In this document: positions 1-11,277 of the stretch, one piece after another | Layout of the letters: every line of letters starts with the position of its first letter | How positions within the stretch are numbered: the stretch's first letter is position 1 | Source: Batkoa obscura | Taxonomy: Eukaryota > Entomophthoromycota > Entomophthoromycetes > Entomophthorales > Batkoaceae | Assembly: GCA_030770535.1 (NCBI GenBank) | Contig: JASVEC010000024.1 | Location: 740,004 to 804,003, forward strand | DNA: 64,000 bases | Direction: 5' to 3' | The notes under the pieces: generated by a model | What the model was told of the DNA's origin: nothing | The model's input: the letters and a program-made list of their open reading frames with translations, nothing else | The model's database searches: none | Translations under genes and position numbers: made by a program

Positions 1-254
1 GGTAAAGAATATGGATCTTCGGGTTAATATAAATAAAGAAAACATAATATTAGAGCCCTTTCCATCTAACTGCGGAAAATTATTCAAAAAATATGTGAAA
101 AAGCTTCGGTGGATATAGGCTAAAATTTTAACCATAATATAAATAAAAATTTTATTATACGTTGGTATGTCCCACTTAATCATAATAGGCCGATAAGTTT
201 AACTTGGCAAAAAAAATAGACTAATGTATGTCTATGACATACAAGTCGAGAGTC

Positions 255-263
255 TATATAAAG
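255..263 (+). promoter_or_regulatory. TATA box of the FAD monooxygenase gene
   Basis: The motif TATATAAAG lies 36-44 bases before the ATG at 299. This spacing helps decide the start. An in-frame ATG at 224 lies upstream of the TATA box and would probably not be in the transcript, so 299 is preferred. Confidence 0.5.
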
Positions 264-298
264 CCCTAAAGATCGAATCATTACTCTTATCAAGTAAA

Positions 299-2147
299 AT
301 GAGTGAAAAAAACCAAGTAAACGATAACATTGTAGTAAACTTTGAAACTAAAGTGGATGTGCTTATATCTGGAGCTGGGCCAGTAGGTTTAGTAATGGGA
401 AACTTATTAGCTAGAAATAATATCAGTTTTAAAATCATTGATAAGAAGACAGAGATCTATCCATATTCTAGGGCTTTTGCGATCCATTCAAGAACTCAAG
501 AGATTTTCGACCAACTAGAGATTATTGATAGTATCAAAAATGAAGGTAGAAGTGGTCCTATTTTCTCGCAATTTTACAAAAATGGAGACAAATTTTTTGA
601 ACTCAAGCTACCCCCAAGCCGTTCCCCACATTCCGCTGTTATTGGCCTAATGCAGAGCGAAACCGAACGTATTTTAAATGAAAAAATTGTTGAGATTGGT
701 CACGAAGTTCATAATGGTGTAGAGTTGAAACAATTAGAATGGAATGATAATAAAAAAAGATTTGATAGTGCTATTGTTGAGCATTTAAAGGATAATAAGA
801 AAGAAAGAATTAAGTTTAAGTATTTAATTGGGTGCGATGGGGCAAGGTCAACTGTAAGAAAAGCAGCCAATATTAAATTTTCTGGAGAAAGTGTCAATCT
901 CCATTTAACTTGTATTGACGCAATGGTAAATACAGACTTTACACAAGAACCATTTGGAACGTAAGTCTTCACTTCTAATAACTTATATAAAAGCTAAGTT
1001 AAAAACAATTAGGATTTTAACAGATGAAACAGACATGATGTTATTAATTTGGGTAAAAAAAAACTATGCGCGCTTTGTTTTGAGGAAAGATCAAGATGAA
1101 GAAATCACTAATACAGAATTTGTCAATTTAACAAAGAAATTAGCTGGGAGTACAAAATTGGAAATTGATCAAATAGTATGGAAAAATACATTTAAAATTA
1201 ACGAGTGTGCCGCTGAAACTCATTTCAAACATAATGTGTTTTTATGTGGTGATGCTTCACATACTCACTCTCCAGCAGGTGGCCAAGGAATGAATACTGG
1301 GATTCAAGATTCATATAACTTAGCATGGAAATTATCTCTTGTTCTTAAAGGAGCTGGAAAAGAAGAAGAGTTATTTAACACTTTTAATGAAGAGAGGAGT
1401 ATGGTAGCCAATATGGTACTTAAAAATTCGGGGATGGCAATTCGTAATGCCTTTAGCAAATCAAACATGATAGTATCCTATTTACGGAAAGCATTAGTGC
1501 CTTTCTTCTTATCATTTCAATTCGTTCAAAATCACGCGGTAGATACCATTTCAGAGATTGGAATCGAATATAATGAGAATACATTAATAAGAAAGTATTC
1601 TCAGGGTTGGATTTATAACTCTAAGATTCCAGGGGTTGGATTAAGAGTACCTGATAAGTTATTGATTGATATTAAGAGTAAATCAACTTCTATTCATAAG
1701 ATTTTGAATGGTAGAGATAAATTTGAAGTTTTTATTCATATTCCAGAACCTTGGTTAGATTTTAAATCTTTCGATAAATTGGCAAACTTTACCAAAGACT
1801 TAAGACATAATGAGGAATGGGCTAAACTACAATCAAAAATGAATGGTAGTTTATTTCAATTGAGCTTCATACTTGATCAGCACATGTTTAGCACTAAGCA
1901 ATGGGGATATTATATTGAAAGTAAACTTAAGGATGTAGACCAAGACGACTTACAAATGATCCAACAAAGCTTTGAGAAGAATAATAAATATTTAGATATT
2001 GAAAAATGGGGTATTAATGATTTCAGCTTTTCTAATGAAATCCCCACCTTTTTCGTTATACGCCCTGATGCCTATATTTCTTTTAATCAATCGAGTACTT
2101 CTGTGGAGAATGTCTTAAACTATTTTAAAACTTTTATTAGCTTATAG
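299..2147 (+). CDS. FAD-dependent aromatic-type monooxygenase (phenol 2-monooxygenase/PHBH fold)
   Basis: Two exons (299-960, 1013-2147) joined by a 52-nt GT-AG intron give 598 residues. Class A flavoprotein hydroxylases of this fold use NAD(P)H and O2 to hydroxylate aromatic or polyketide-like substrates in the cytosol. Visible motifs are the N-terminal Rossmann GAGPVG (residues 25-30) for FAD/ADP, the DG motif GCDGARST (about 178-185), and the GD motif CGDASHTHSPAGGQGMN (about 299-315). The C-terminal part ends with FFVIRPDAYISF, the usual end of the thioredoxin-like domain of phenol hydroxylase relatives. Removing the intron joins PFGT to ILTDETDMMLLIW in frame. The substrate cannot be told from sequence. 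No pathway partners lie next to it, so it may be a stand-alone catabolic or detoxifying enzyme. Confidence 0.85.
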
Positions 2148-3283
2148 ATACCACGATGTCCTTATCTATGTATTAGGCGGCTATAAATATTAATAGTCAA
2201 CAATGCTAAACTAATAAAATAAATAAAATTTAAACTTGTTTAAATAATTTACTTATTAAAATTAAACACTATAGTTTTTACAGAGAATATTGTAGTTTGA
2301 CGAATTCAAATTATAAAGTATAAAATACCTGGAAGATATTAAGCCACTTGTGATAGTTAAAACTGAGCATACAGCATTTTTACTAAACCAATTATATTTT
2401 TTCATTAATTGATTTTCTTGACCAAAAAGTTATTTTTACTTCTAAAAACATAATTCTATTAAACAACATAGAAAATCAGGTAAAAGAGTATAACATAAAT
2501 GAAATTTATTTTTAGTTCGAACGCTCATTGAAAGTAATGATTATTTTGAAAAAATAAGTTATTTATGAAATTGGCCTATATCTCAATGAGAATGTATAAA
2601 ATCAATTTTCGGTGGTTTTAATGTTCAGTAGTCTTTTAGAGCAAGTACCCGGTGTAATGGAGTGATCGTTATTATTGAACTTTATTAAAAAAGTTAATGA
2701 TTACTAAAAAAGCACCATACTAGCTACAAAAACCAAAATTAATTTATTAAAATCTAATTTGTATAAAAATCAGTATCTTTATTATGTTTTAACATTACAT
2801 TATTATTAGCTATTTTAAATCTAACATGAGAAATTATCTTGAACTTATGCTACTTTGATTACTTCAGCATAAAGAATCAATTGATTTATATATAATGACT
2901 TCAAATGGCTTGGCATATTTTCCTATTTCTCCGGCTGATGAGAGTTGTCAATAAAAATCAGAAAATCTTAATCTTGATAAATTGAATACAGAAGATATTG
3001 TGAGAAAAATGATGTAATCGTTTATTATCTTCAAAAACTAAGAATAAAAAGTGGGCAAATAATTCTAGCTAAAGTTTTAATAATTTCCATTATCATAATA
3101 TTCTTCAATTTATTCTACTTAGTTCTTAAACCATGTGGTGGTATACGCTAAAGTTTTAATTAATGCGATTTAGTTTGATACACAATTACTAGTTCTCAAA
3201 AAATATATGATATTAACATATAACAAACTAAGATTTATTAAGTTTATAAAAGTACAAGTAAGAAATTAAAATAAGCAATAAGA
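2148..3283. other. Intergenic region, convergent genes
   Basis: About 1.1 kb of A+T-rich sequence between two convergent genes. Only short, interrupted reading frames are present. I see no RNA gene, repeat copy or conserved motif. Confidence 0.5.
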
Positions 3284-4375
3284 TTAACCAGTGGTGGATG
3301 CTAAGATTGCTGAATTATCTGTCTGGATTGTAGCACGAACGCCAGACTGTAAAGCTTTTTGTAATAAAGCAGTATAAGGTGTTGGGCGAGTGGAATGAGC
3401 AATGAGATGTTTTCTCAGAGATCTTGAGTGATAATAAGCTCTACCGCAATCAGGTAAGGGACAGATATAAGGTCGTATATCTGAATGAGTTTTAATGTGT
3501 GTAGCCAAAGAATCAGGTCTTGAAAAAGCTTTTTTGCAATTAGGAAACTTGCAAATAAATGGTTTTTCTCCAGTATGCGTTCGAAAATGATTCAACATTT
3601 TATGACGCTTTGGAAATGGTTTACATTCTCTTTTGCAACCTCTCCATCTACACTCATAAGTTGATCTCCCTGCTCCAATATGGCTTTCTACTACATGCCT
3701 TATCATGTCTTCCATACTATGAAAAGCCTCATGACAGCTTTCCCATTGGCAGGGATGTAAATCAAAATGGGTAGCTTCACTTTTTACAGTGAGACAAGGG
3801 TGTAAATCGTAATGGTTGATATCCGATTTTACAGTAAAGTTGTCAAATCCATTATCCTGATCCATCCAGGGAGAGGAAGTAGGAAAACCTTCTTGAAAAT
3901 TACATGGGGTAGAATGAGTCGACATTTGGTATTTATGCTCTTGATGCAAACTTGGAGCGTTATTAGTGTCATAGAAACTGAAATTATAACTTATGGGGTT
4001 TGAAGTTGCATGTATGTGATTTTGAGGTACTGACTCTGTGGGTTGAATCTGATGTGTGTATTGATCAGAATACATATAGTGATCTAATCTATATCCTTCA
4101 TCCATTGAATTCAAATACTGCCCATTCATCATTTTTACTTCACTGCCTGAATTAGATAAATTGTGATTTGATGGTAATATTGGTTGAAATTGAGGTGGAG
4201 GATAAAAATTATAGTCTATTGGGGGATATTGGTGCTGTGAAGCAGAGTGAAATATATGCTGGTCATGAAATTGAGGCAACTCTTCTATTTGATGGGATTT
4301 AACAAAATGTTCTGAACGTTCATTTTTAACTGGAACAGCAAAGCCATAATGATCTGAATTAAGTGAAGTATCCAT
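3284..4375 (-). CDS. C2H2 zinc-finger transcription factor, GLI/Zic-like finger array
   Basis: Single-exon gene of 363 residues from the ATG at 4375. A longer frame upstream begins with a hydrophobic, low-complexity stretch and is unlikely to be translated. The first 200 residues are rich in His, Gln, Asn, Pro and Ser, as in activation regions. Four C2H2 fingers follow from about residue 209. The first two have wide Cys-Cys/His spacing with conserved Trp (QWESC, RWRGC). The third and fourth are joined by TGEKPF-type linkers (HFRTHTGEKPFICKFPNC). This arrangement is typical of GLI/Zic-class DNA binders. It differs from PacC/Rim101, whose third finger has a different spacing. A 15-residue tandem duplication (TVKS..NHYDLHPC, TVKS..THFDLHPC) sits just before finger 1. 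Nuclear transcription factor is a safe call; the target genes are unknown. Confidence 0.8.
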   Translation of the reverse strand: MDTSLNSDHYGFAVPVKNERSEHFVKSHQIEELPQFHDQHIFHSASQHQYPPIDYNFYPPPQFQPILPSNHNLSNSGSEVKMMNGQYLNSMDEGYRLDHYMYSDQYTHQIQPTESVPQNHIHATSNPISYNFSFYDTNNAPSLHQEHKYQMSTHSTPCNFQEGFPTSSPWMDQDNGFDNFTVKSDINHYDLHPCLTVKSEATHFDLHPCQWESCHEAFHSMEDMIRHVVESHIGAGRSTYECRWRGCKRECKPFPKRHKMLNHFRTHTGEKPFICKFPNCKKAFSRPDSLATHIKTHSDIRPYICPLPDCGRAYYHSRSLRKHLIAHSTRPTPYTALLQKALQSGVRATIQTDNSAILASTTG

Positions 4376-6680
4376 AATAAAAATAAAAATAATTAAAGTT
4401 AACACTAAGAGGTAATCAAATATATTATATATATACACAGGTAATAAAATATTTAATTGAACGATACAAAAATAAGCAAAAAATTAGGGAATACTAAGCT
4501 GAAAATTAATTAGTTTTTTTTTTAAAAAACGGAGATTAGATAATTATTTTAAAGTGAAAAGATAATTCGGGTACTCATCGCCCTTTATATACTTAAATTT
4601 TTAATGAGGTAAAAATAATATTTATTCATAATGAATATTTTAGTGAGAAGAATTAATAAAAATGGATTTAATTTTAAATTTTAACCACTGAAAATGCTAA
4701 ATTTGGATATCTCCCCTTATTTAAAAATTAAATTAAATTATGTTCAAAAACATTTATCCTCTTCTTTTTATATGAGTATTAGCTGGCATTTCAACTGTTT
4801 GGGTGTAGAGTTTATATGTTAAAGGAGTTTAAAATTTAACTCTATGATACTATAATTTAATATTATTGTATAAAACATTTTAACTTATTTCTATATATCT
4901 TATATTGTTATATTACTCCTTTAAAAAATTTATCCTTGTTTTACTAAGTATGTAATATGAAAACAAATCATATCTCAAAATTAAACCAATAAAGATATGC
5001 ATATTCGATTTGTCAACCAATAAAATTAGATGATTTCGGTTTTACTAAAATACTATAAAAATATAGGATGATTTCACTTGCAAATATTCTTCATCAAAAA
5101 CTGATCTTTAAAAAAGTTCAAAAATAATACTTTAAGAATAAAAGAATTTGAGAATATAACAAAAGATCGAACCAAACTTTTATTGATTGGCTTAATTTCC
5201 CCGAGAGTTTTTGCCCAACTATAAATTTTGACCTTGAACCGCTACTACTTATTAAACCTTAATCTATCCAACAATATTTCTTAACATTACGCTTGTATAA
5301 TACTTAATTAAATTTTGTGCGCCAGTCTATATAGTATTTTAGATTAAATATAAATTATTTATGCTTCTCTGTATTGTTTTTCATTGTCAGATAACTTTTA
5401 GAGCAATTTAAAAAATAGCTGTAATTTTATATTTGTATAAATGTATACAAGAATAAATATATGAGTATGCGGATAGTAATGTAAATTAGTAATTGAAAAT
5501 AATATATCACCGTTCATGATCATCCTCTTAAAACTGTATTAAAGTTAAATTAAATAACACTTAAGTGTGAAATAACATATATAAATTGTTATCTAGTGAA
5601 AGCTTATTTTTGTCTTATCTAATGTAATTATTAGATCAAAATAATTTTTTAATATATTATATAACTGAATATTTAATTTAATTCTAATGGTTATTTAAGG
5701 GTTCATTGTTTTAAACTTAATTTTTAATTCGATTATTTATCTTTTAATAATTTTATGAGTTAATAATAGTAATATTATATTAAAAATTAAAAAGATCCCA
5801 ATATTATATTTTTGGCTAGATGACAATACTTTACTTTTATATATAGTTCTTTAAAGAATTTAATAAATAGTTAGATAGAACTTGGGTGTATGAAAAAAGT
5901 ATATTGTTACTATTAAGCTCATATAATGAAAAGTTATTTTAAATTTAAGTGTTAAAGGTCTAATAATAGTTAATCGACACTTCAATAATAAAAAAGCTAA
6001 ATTCTTAACTATTTTAAATCATTTATATCACCCTCTATTGTTTATAAATAATATAACATTTAAAGGATAGCTTCTAATTTTTAATTAAACGTGTAAAGCC
6101 GTACAAACTTTAGAATTATATGATTATTAATTATATTGATAAATTTTAATTTAATTTATCTATTTAAGCTTTAGTATTACTATTAATATACAAATATTAT
6201 ATTAAAGCATTTGATCATGTTTTGTCTTTACTTTAAGTACTAATCTGTCTCAATTTTTAACATAAATAAATAAAGATAGTTATTAAAAATCATATATATC
6301 AACCTCTTATCATTCAGTTTATACTAAATCTTCTTACCTTTAACAAAATACTCATGGATTCTCTACCTTCAAAGTTTTTAAAAAACCATTCATAAATAAC
6401 TTTACTTAATACAATATGTAGTTTTCTATCGATTGATTAATACATCTGTTATATAATATTCTAAAATTCTAATACTAGTAATAGATAAGTAGAAATATCA
6501 TAAAATAGGTATTAGTACTTTTGAAATACCAAACAACGAGTATTTGATTTATTAATATACATTTCATCTATAAGGGCCTTTTTAAAATTCTTATTAGTAT
6601 CAATTGTCTAAGCCTTTGACTTTAACTTTCATTAAAAATCTGTTTTGTATTAGAAAAATTAGTCTTTAGTGTTCCTTATA
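4376..6680. other. Gene-poor A+T-rich region
   Basis: About 2.3 kb upstream of the zinc-finger gene, which will include its promoter. No frame of useful length, no MITE copy and no RNA gene seen. Confidence 0.45.
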
Positions 6681-7432
6681 TTACATATCAACAATATAAA
6701 CCTCACTTTTATCTTCTGCCATAGCTAAAAATCCCCCATCCGCCTTTAGCAGAGAAATAACAACACTATTCTCTGAAGTATGATGTTTATAATTATAACT
6801 AAACTCTAATCAGCCGTCTTCGTAAAATTGTTCATAAAGCGTTTTTCAAAGTATAACAAAAATATGAGTCATTTCTAAAAAAGGTGGTATCATGATTTTA
6901 CGCTATTTTATAAGTCTATTTTTATCTGATTCTTTCATAAACACCATTTCATCTCTTGTAATAAAAGCAGTTCATAGTTGGCTAAAGACAGATGTAATGA
7001 AGCCTCCTGTGTAATTTTTGTAATGAAAAACTAGTATACTGATATTGAATTGATATTTGAATTTTCTATAGATTATATGGATAAAAAACGAGCCTTTCGT
7101 TTACCAATAAAGAGTATCTTTAAAAAAGTCTGTTGAAATAAGATTACAAAGTTCGCTATCTACTGTACACCAGCTTTATCTTTGACATTAGTATCAGAGG
7201 TTTTTCACTCTTTTTTATTAATTTGAACAAACTCAATTTTATAACTATCAATTTTAGGCCCCATTGTTATGTTTGATTTACTACCAAGGATAAGGATGCA
7301 ATTGTTATTTAATTCTGAGCTCTATTTACTTAAGTAATTATTTATTTTAGACCAGATAGAAATTGGATGCAAGGGAAACTTGAAATTAAAGCCAGTTTCA
7401 TTATTGAATTTATTTGATATTAATTTGTTCTC
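6681..7432 (-). pseudogene. Decayed gene, possibly a beta-propeller (WD-like) protein
   Basis: One reading frame runs for about 250 codons without a frame change, ending in KSEVYIVDM and a TAA. It is broken by nine in-frame stops. Stretches such as NNNCILILGSKSN, RKARFLSI and DGGFLAMAEDKSEVYIVDM resemble strands of WD-type or similar propeller blades. Subunits such as TFIIIC-delta-like proteins are one possibility, but I cannot name the family. No start codon or intact copy is in the window. All nine stops (TAG, TGA, TAA) could arise from TGG by G-to-A change, and several sit where Trp would fit. The region is slightly less A+T-rich than its surroundings, which fits former coding sequence. 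Confidence 0.5.
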
Positions 7433-8078
7433 TTATATTAAATAATATTACATTGGTTCCTTTTTATAAATTTTATTTATTACTCAAATCCATGGCTTTG
7501 TTCTATTGTGTTCATGGAATTTAATGGTATTCTTTATATAAGTATATTTTATATAACACATTAGCTGTATCTTATCATTCATCTGTTCACCTCCTTCCAC
7601 AATTAAATAAATATGTATGTATCAGTAATTAATTTATTACTTGTGTTGAATCTAACCAACATTTTGTTTTGCTTTGACATTAATTTAACAATAATATTTG
7701 CAAATTGTTATATTTGATGAAAGCATAATATAGCGTTTAAGGAATTTTTTTACTCTTTTACTAGAATTTTTAAATTTTTTCTAATTACGCTTTATTTAAT
7801 ATAATGATAGTCATATAAACATACATTTATAGTAACATTGTTTTAAAGCTTTAGTACTGTTGATTTATTAAAAATATATTATACAAAGGAATTTTAACTT
7901 CATAAATAAACAAAAAGCCACTACTTATATAAATGAGCAATATTCATACTGTTGTAAACTTTTAAATATTAAAAAGAAATCATATAAATAAAATCTCCAG
8001 ATAATAAACATTATTTAAATAAAATATTGACTTTTATTTTTAATAAAAAGTATATGGATATTTATTTTTTTTAAGAAT
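7433..8078. other. A+T-rich region upstream of the pseudogene
   Basis: About 650 bases with no gene recognised. It may hold the lost 5' part of the pseudogene, but I cannot follow the frame beyond 7432. Confidence 0.4.
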
Positions 8079-8182
8079 TTGGGGATGTTTTTTTCGGCTT
8101 CATTACTTTTTCCATCTTTTAAGCGCTACTTGAGCAGAAAAATTGTTAGTAAAATTCTTAAATACAAAAATACATCCCCATT
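8079..8182 (-). repeat. MITE family 1 copy (minus orientation)
   Basis: About 104-bp copy with terminal inverted repeats TGGGGATG/CATCCCCA and the internal AGCGCT core between TTTCCA and TGGAAA-type arms. See 11174-11277 for the family description. Confidence 0.75.
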
Positions 8183-8186
8183 CATT

Positions 8187-8258
8187 AACAATCTTTTTGC
8201 TCAAACAGTGCTTAGAAGATAGAAAAAGTGATGAAGCCAAAAAAAGCATCACCATATG
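8187..8258 (+). repeat. MITE family 1, partial copy
   Basis: The right two-thirds of a copy, from ACAATCTTTTTGCTC to AGCATCACCATA, directly after the full copy and in the opposite orientation. The left end is absent. Confidence 0.65.
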
Positions 8259-8629
8259 TTAACAAGGAGTTATATTTAATTGAATATTTTGAATAACTTT
8301 TAAAAAACCAACAAAAATCAGCTATTTCATGACTAAAATTAATCAATTTATATAGCTTAATAATCAGAAAACTATTTGCTTTTATCACAAAAACACAACT
8401 TAACTCATATTAGTAAATATTTGTTCAAATCCTTTTGTAGATTTTTTGCAAATAAAATCAATTTTAGAAAAATCAAAATTATCAAAATGCTTTTATCGCG
8501 TTTCGTGTAATACTGTATTATTATTTGTCAAAATTAAATTTAACCTCAATTTGAAGTTGATTTCCCAAATCTATTTTCAACATTCATACAAAGAGTGACA
8601 AGTTCAACTTTAATTAGCCAATTAGCTAG
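8259..8629. other. Intergenic sequence before the inverted repeat
   Basis: About 370 bases of A+T-rich sequence between the partial MITE and the start of the 2.2-kb inverted repeat. Nothing recognisable. Confidence 0.4.
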
Positions 8630-10815
8630 CTTAGTCCCAAATTCTACTTTCCCCTAAAAATGAAGTAGAAAGCTATAAAATAATCAAAATTAGAATAAAA
8701 GCTGACATTTTTGCAAAGGATGGATGAGAAAAAGGAGGATTCAAGAGTAAACAATATTTCCATTTCGTTTTTCTTTATGTTAAGTATTTTAGAAGTATCC
8801 AAGAAAGAGGAATTTTGAAGACCGAACAAACCTAAATCAAGCGGAGCCGATGAAAGAGCGTCAAATCATAGACGATTTATCGAATTTGGATCAAAAGCAA
8901 ATCATTAAATATGCTAGAAAATATGCTGGGCAAAAAGTAGGAATTGATAGGAAGCGTAAAATCAGAAACCTTGAGGAACACTCAAATAAGTTAAATGTCA
9001 GACAAATATTTGAAGAAGTGAGACATAAAAGACCTTCTGATACTATTGCCAGAGAGATAAGTCACTTAAGCATCGATGATCAATACTCTTTGGAAGCAAA
9101 TGTATCGGACGAGGGGCACTATATAGGAATACCAAATAGGATTAAAGAGTTGAATGATTTTGATGCAGTATTTGAACAAATAGTAAGTTCAATAATTTAC
9201 ATTTTAAAACCATTATTTTATATCAAAAGTCACAAGATAATCAAATATTAGAGTTTGAAGTTGTAAAGGGGAAAAGGTACATGAAATTAAATCTCATAAA
9301 ACTAGGTAGACATTCAGAAGTATATAATGTTGTCGAATTAAACACTGGGAATCAATTTGCATTGAAGGTGGTTGATATGGAAGGAATGAAAGAAAAGGAA
9401 ATAAATTTATATCAAAATGAAATTCAGGTGCTAAAAATTTTCAAAAATAACCCGTATATCATTCAGTTAGCTGAATTTGAATATGAGGATAACAAAATTA
9501 AATTGGTGAGTATTCAGCACTGTATAATCATCACTAAGTTAACTTTCTTATAGCTATATCAACTAAGTGAAATTAGTTTTTTTGAATTTATGAATAACTC
9601 GGAGCAAATATTGGAAAATCCAGTTGGGTTTGCGGTATATAATTGGAAAAGGGTAATAAAAAGTAAAATAAATAAATATAACGTTAATATTTCATTAGAT
9701 GGTGTTAGCGATAAGAGAGTTACATAAGGAAAATGTTATCCATTGTGATCTGAATTTGGGGAAATTTATGTTTTTTGATGGAAATTTAAAGGTGTTCGGG
9801 TTTAAATATGTATTAAAGTTAAAGCATGGACGTGTGGTTGGTCGAAAATCCCAAATAGTAATTTAACTATTTAGTTTTATTATAAATTGATATTCATTTT
9901 TTAGCAAGGTACTCTTGGTAATATAGCACCAGAAGCGGCTATTGCTACTGATGCGAGTTCGCAATTTGTGGTATTTTTTTATTCTATGAATAAGTAATAA
10001 CAACTAATCGATCAATTTAGATCGGGTACGGAACTGATGTTTGGGGACTGGGTTGCATATTATATAGACTAATTTATGGGTGTAGTGTGTTTAGTAAAAA
10101 GAGTGAAGAAGAGATATTGAAAATTTTGGGAGATGAAAATCGAGCTATCCAGGAAGACACCAAATTTCCATCCAATGTTGAAATCATGAGGGATAATAGA
10201 ATTAGTAAAATGCACGTACCAAACGATCTCAGGAAATTGATTCAGGATTGTCTTACTAAAAAACGTGCAGATAGAATTACAATTGATTCTATACTTAGTC
10301 ATTCTTTTATACAAGGTATTTAAACTGATAAACACGAGTTGTATAATATCATTTGAATTTATTATATACTACAGGTTTATTTTTAATATTTTATAGCTCA
10401 GTGTCATCTAAACTAATTCTCTCTTGTGTGTGATTGATTTTGTTTTAAATAATTTAATGTCTTTACTTTTTACAAGTATATTAAATAATGATTGTTTATA
10501 ATTTTTTTTGTCATATTTAATTTAAGAAATATCTTTGATTTGATATTAAAAACTTTATATAAAGAAGCTGATACAAAAAGAGAAGCTTTAATATAGCTTA
10601 GGTCTACAATGATGTAGAGTAAATGTTAAAGTTTAATTAGTTAACTTCGTAGAGCTGGTTGCCAATTCAAAGCCCTATAAATCTTTTCGATTTCCATTAA
10701 ATTGATAACAAAGTATATTTAGTTATTAAGGTTATTTTATTAATAATGTCTGTACTACTAATTACAAATATATTTTAACTAACAAATGAACGTGTTTTCT
10801 ATATAAAAATCAAGC
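8630..10815 (+). repeat. Inverted duplication, arm A (pseudokinase locus)
   Basis: This 2.2-kb segment matches the reverse complement of 33471-35655. The 5' flank and first ~210 coding bases differ at roughly one base in seven. From about 9062 to 10740, exons and introns are nearly identical: I count a handful of substitutions plus one 4-base indel. The last 75 bases (10741-10815) are present in arm B in the flipped orientation. Confidence 0.85.
8850..10323 (+). CDS. MPS1/TTK-like protein kinase domain, predicted pseudokinase (copy A)
   Basis: Six exons (8850-9182, 9230-9505, 9554-9652, 9699-9857, 9905-9970, 10021-10323) give 411 residues. Residues 1-120 match no domain I know. A kinase fold follows, starting at VVKGKRYMKLNLIKLG. 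The closest fit is the MPS1/TTK type, by the order FALKVVD (beta-3 Lys), NEIQVLK (alpha-C Glu), HCDLNLGKF, GTLGNIAPE and GTDVWGLGCILY. Catalysis looks lost. The glycine loop is GRHSEV. HRDLKPxN has become HCDLNLGK, keeping Asp but losing Lys and Asn. The DFG position reads GFK, so the Mg-binding Asp is gone. MPS1 acts in the spindle checkpoint; whether this copy has any such role is unknown. Both copies keep all six exons open, which suggests function or recent origin. The exon 5 donor could also be 9968 rather than 9971. Confidence 0.7.
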
Positions 10816-11173
10816 TTTAAATAATTAGTTATTTGAAATTTGAAACTTTATATTATAACCTATAACAAACACAATTTCAGTTATTTTCGAAAATCAAATA
10901 TTGAAAACATTATTAATTAAATATAAAAAAAAACAGTTTAAATTATATAAAAATTAAATAAAAGCTACTATATAAAATAACAAACTTGAAGCTTTTTGAA
11001 AAATTATGTTTTTAATAAAAGAGTTAAATCCGAAAATATGAAAAATGGTTCTTTCATTAAAAATAACTTTTATTTAAAAATGTATAATTTACATAAAATA
11101 AAGTTAAAAGCTAAATTTGTTTTAATATTAGTAGTAAGTTACTTAAAAATAAAACAATTATCTAAAATAAAAA
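10816..11173. other. A+T-rich spacer
   Basis: About 360 bases downstream of arm A. A short frame crosses into the MITE at 11174 and is not a gene. Confidence 0.4.
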
Positions 11174-11277
11174 TATGGGGATGTATTTTTGTATTTAAGA
11201 ATTTTACTGACAATTTTTCCACATAAATAGCGCTTAAAAAATGGAAAAATAATGAAACTAAAAAAAACAGCCCCATA
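11174..11277 (+). repeat. MITE family 1, full copy
   Basis: Good example of the family: about 104 bp, flanked by TA on both sides, with TIRs TGGGGATGT and ACAGCCCCA. The centre carries TTTTTCCA, then AGCGCT, then TGGAAAAA, an inner dyad that could fold into a hairpin. There is no coding capacity. TA flanks and small size fit a non-autonomous element moved by a Tc1/mariner-like transposase. Full or near-full copies lie at 8079, 22347, 24264, 30785, 35722, 36135, 39115, 60124, 60161, 60324, 60449, 61146 and 61366. Confidence 0.8.

Noticed and set aside
6681-7432. Nuclear copy of mitochondrial DNA or a TGA=Trp code
   Set aside because: TGA at Trp positions suggested a mitochondrial code, but several stops are TAG or TAA, and the peptide resembles no mitochondrial protein.
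10069-10335. Minus-strand frame across the last exon of copy A, and its mirror at 33950-34216
   Set aside because: It is antisense to the well-supported kinase exon; its conservation between copies only reflects the duplication.
10996-11226. Short plus-strand frame of 76 codons
   Set aside because: It overlaps the MITE at 11174-11277 and is Lys/Phe/Leu-biased A+T-rich sequence with no other coding sign.
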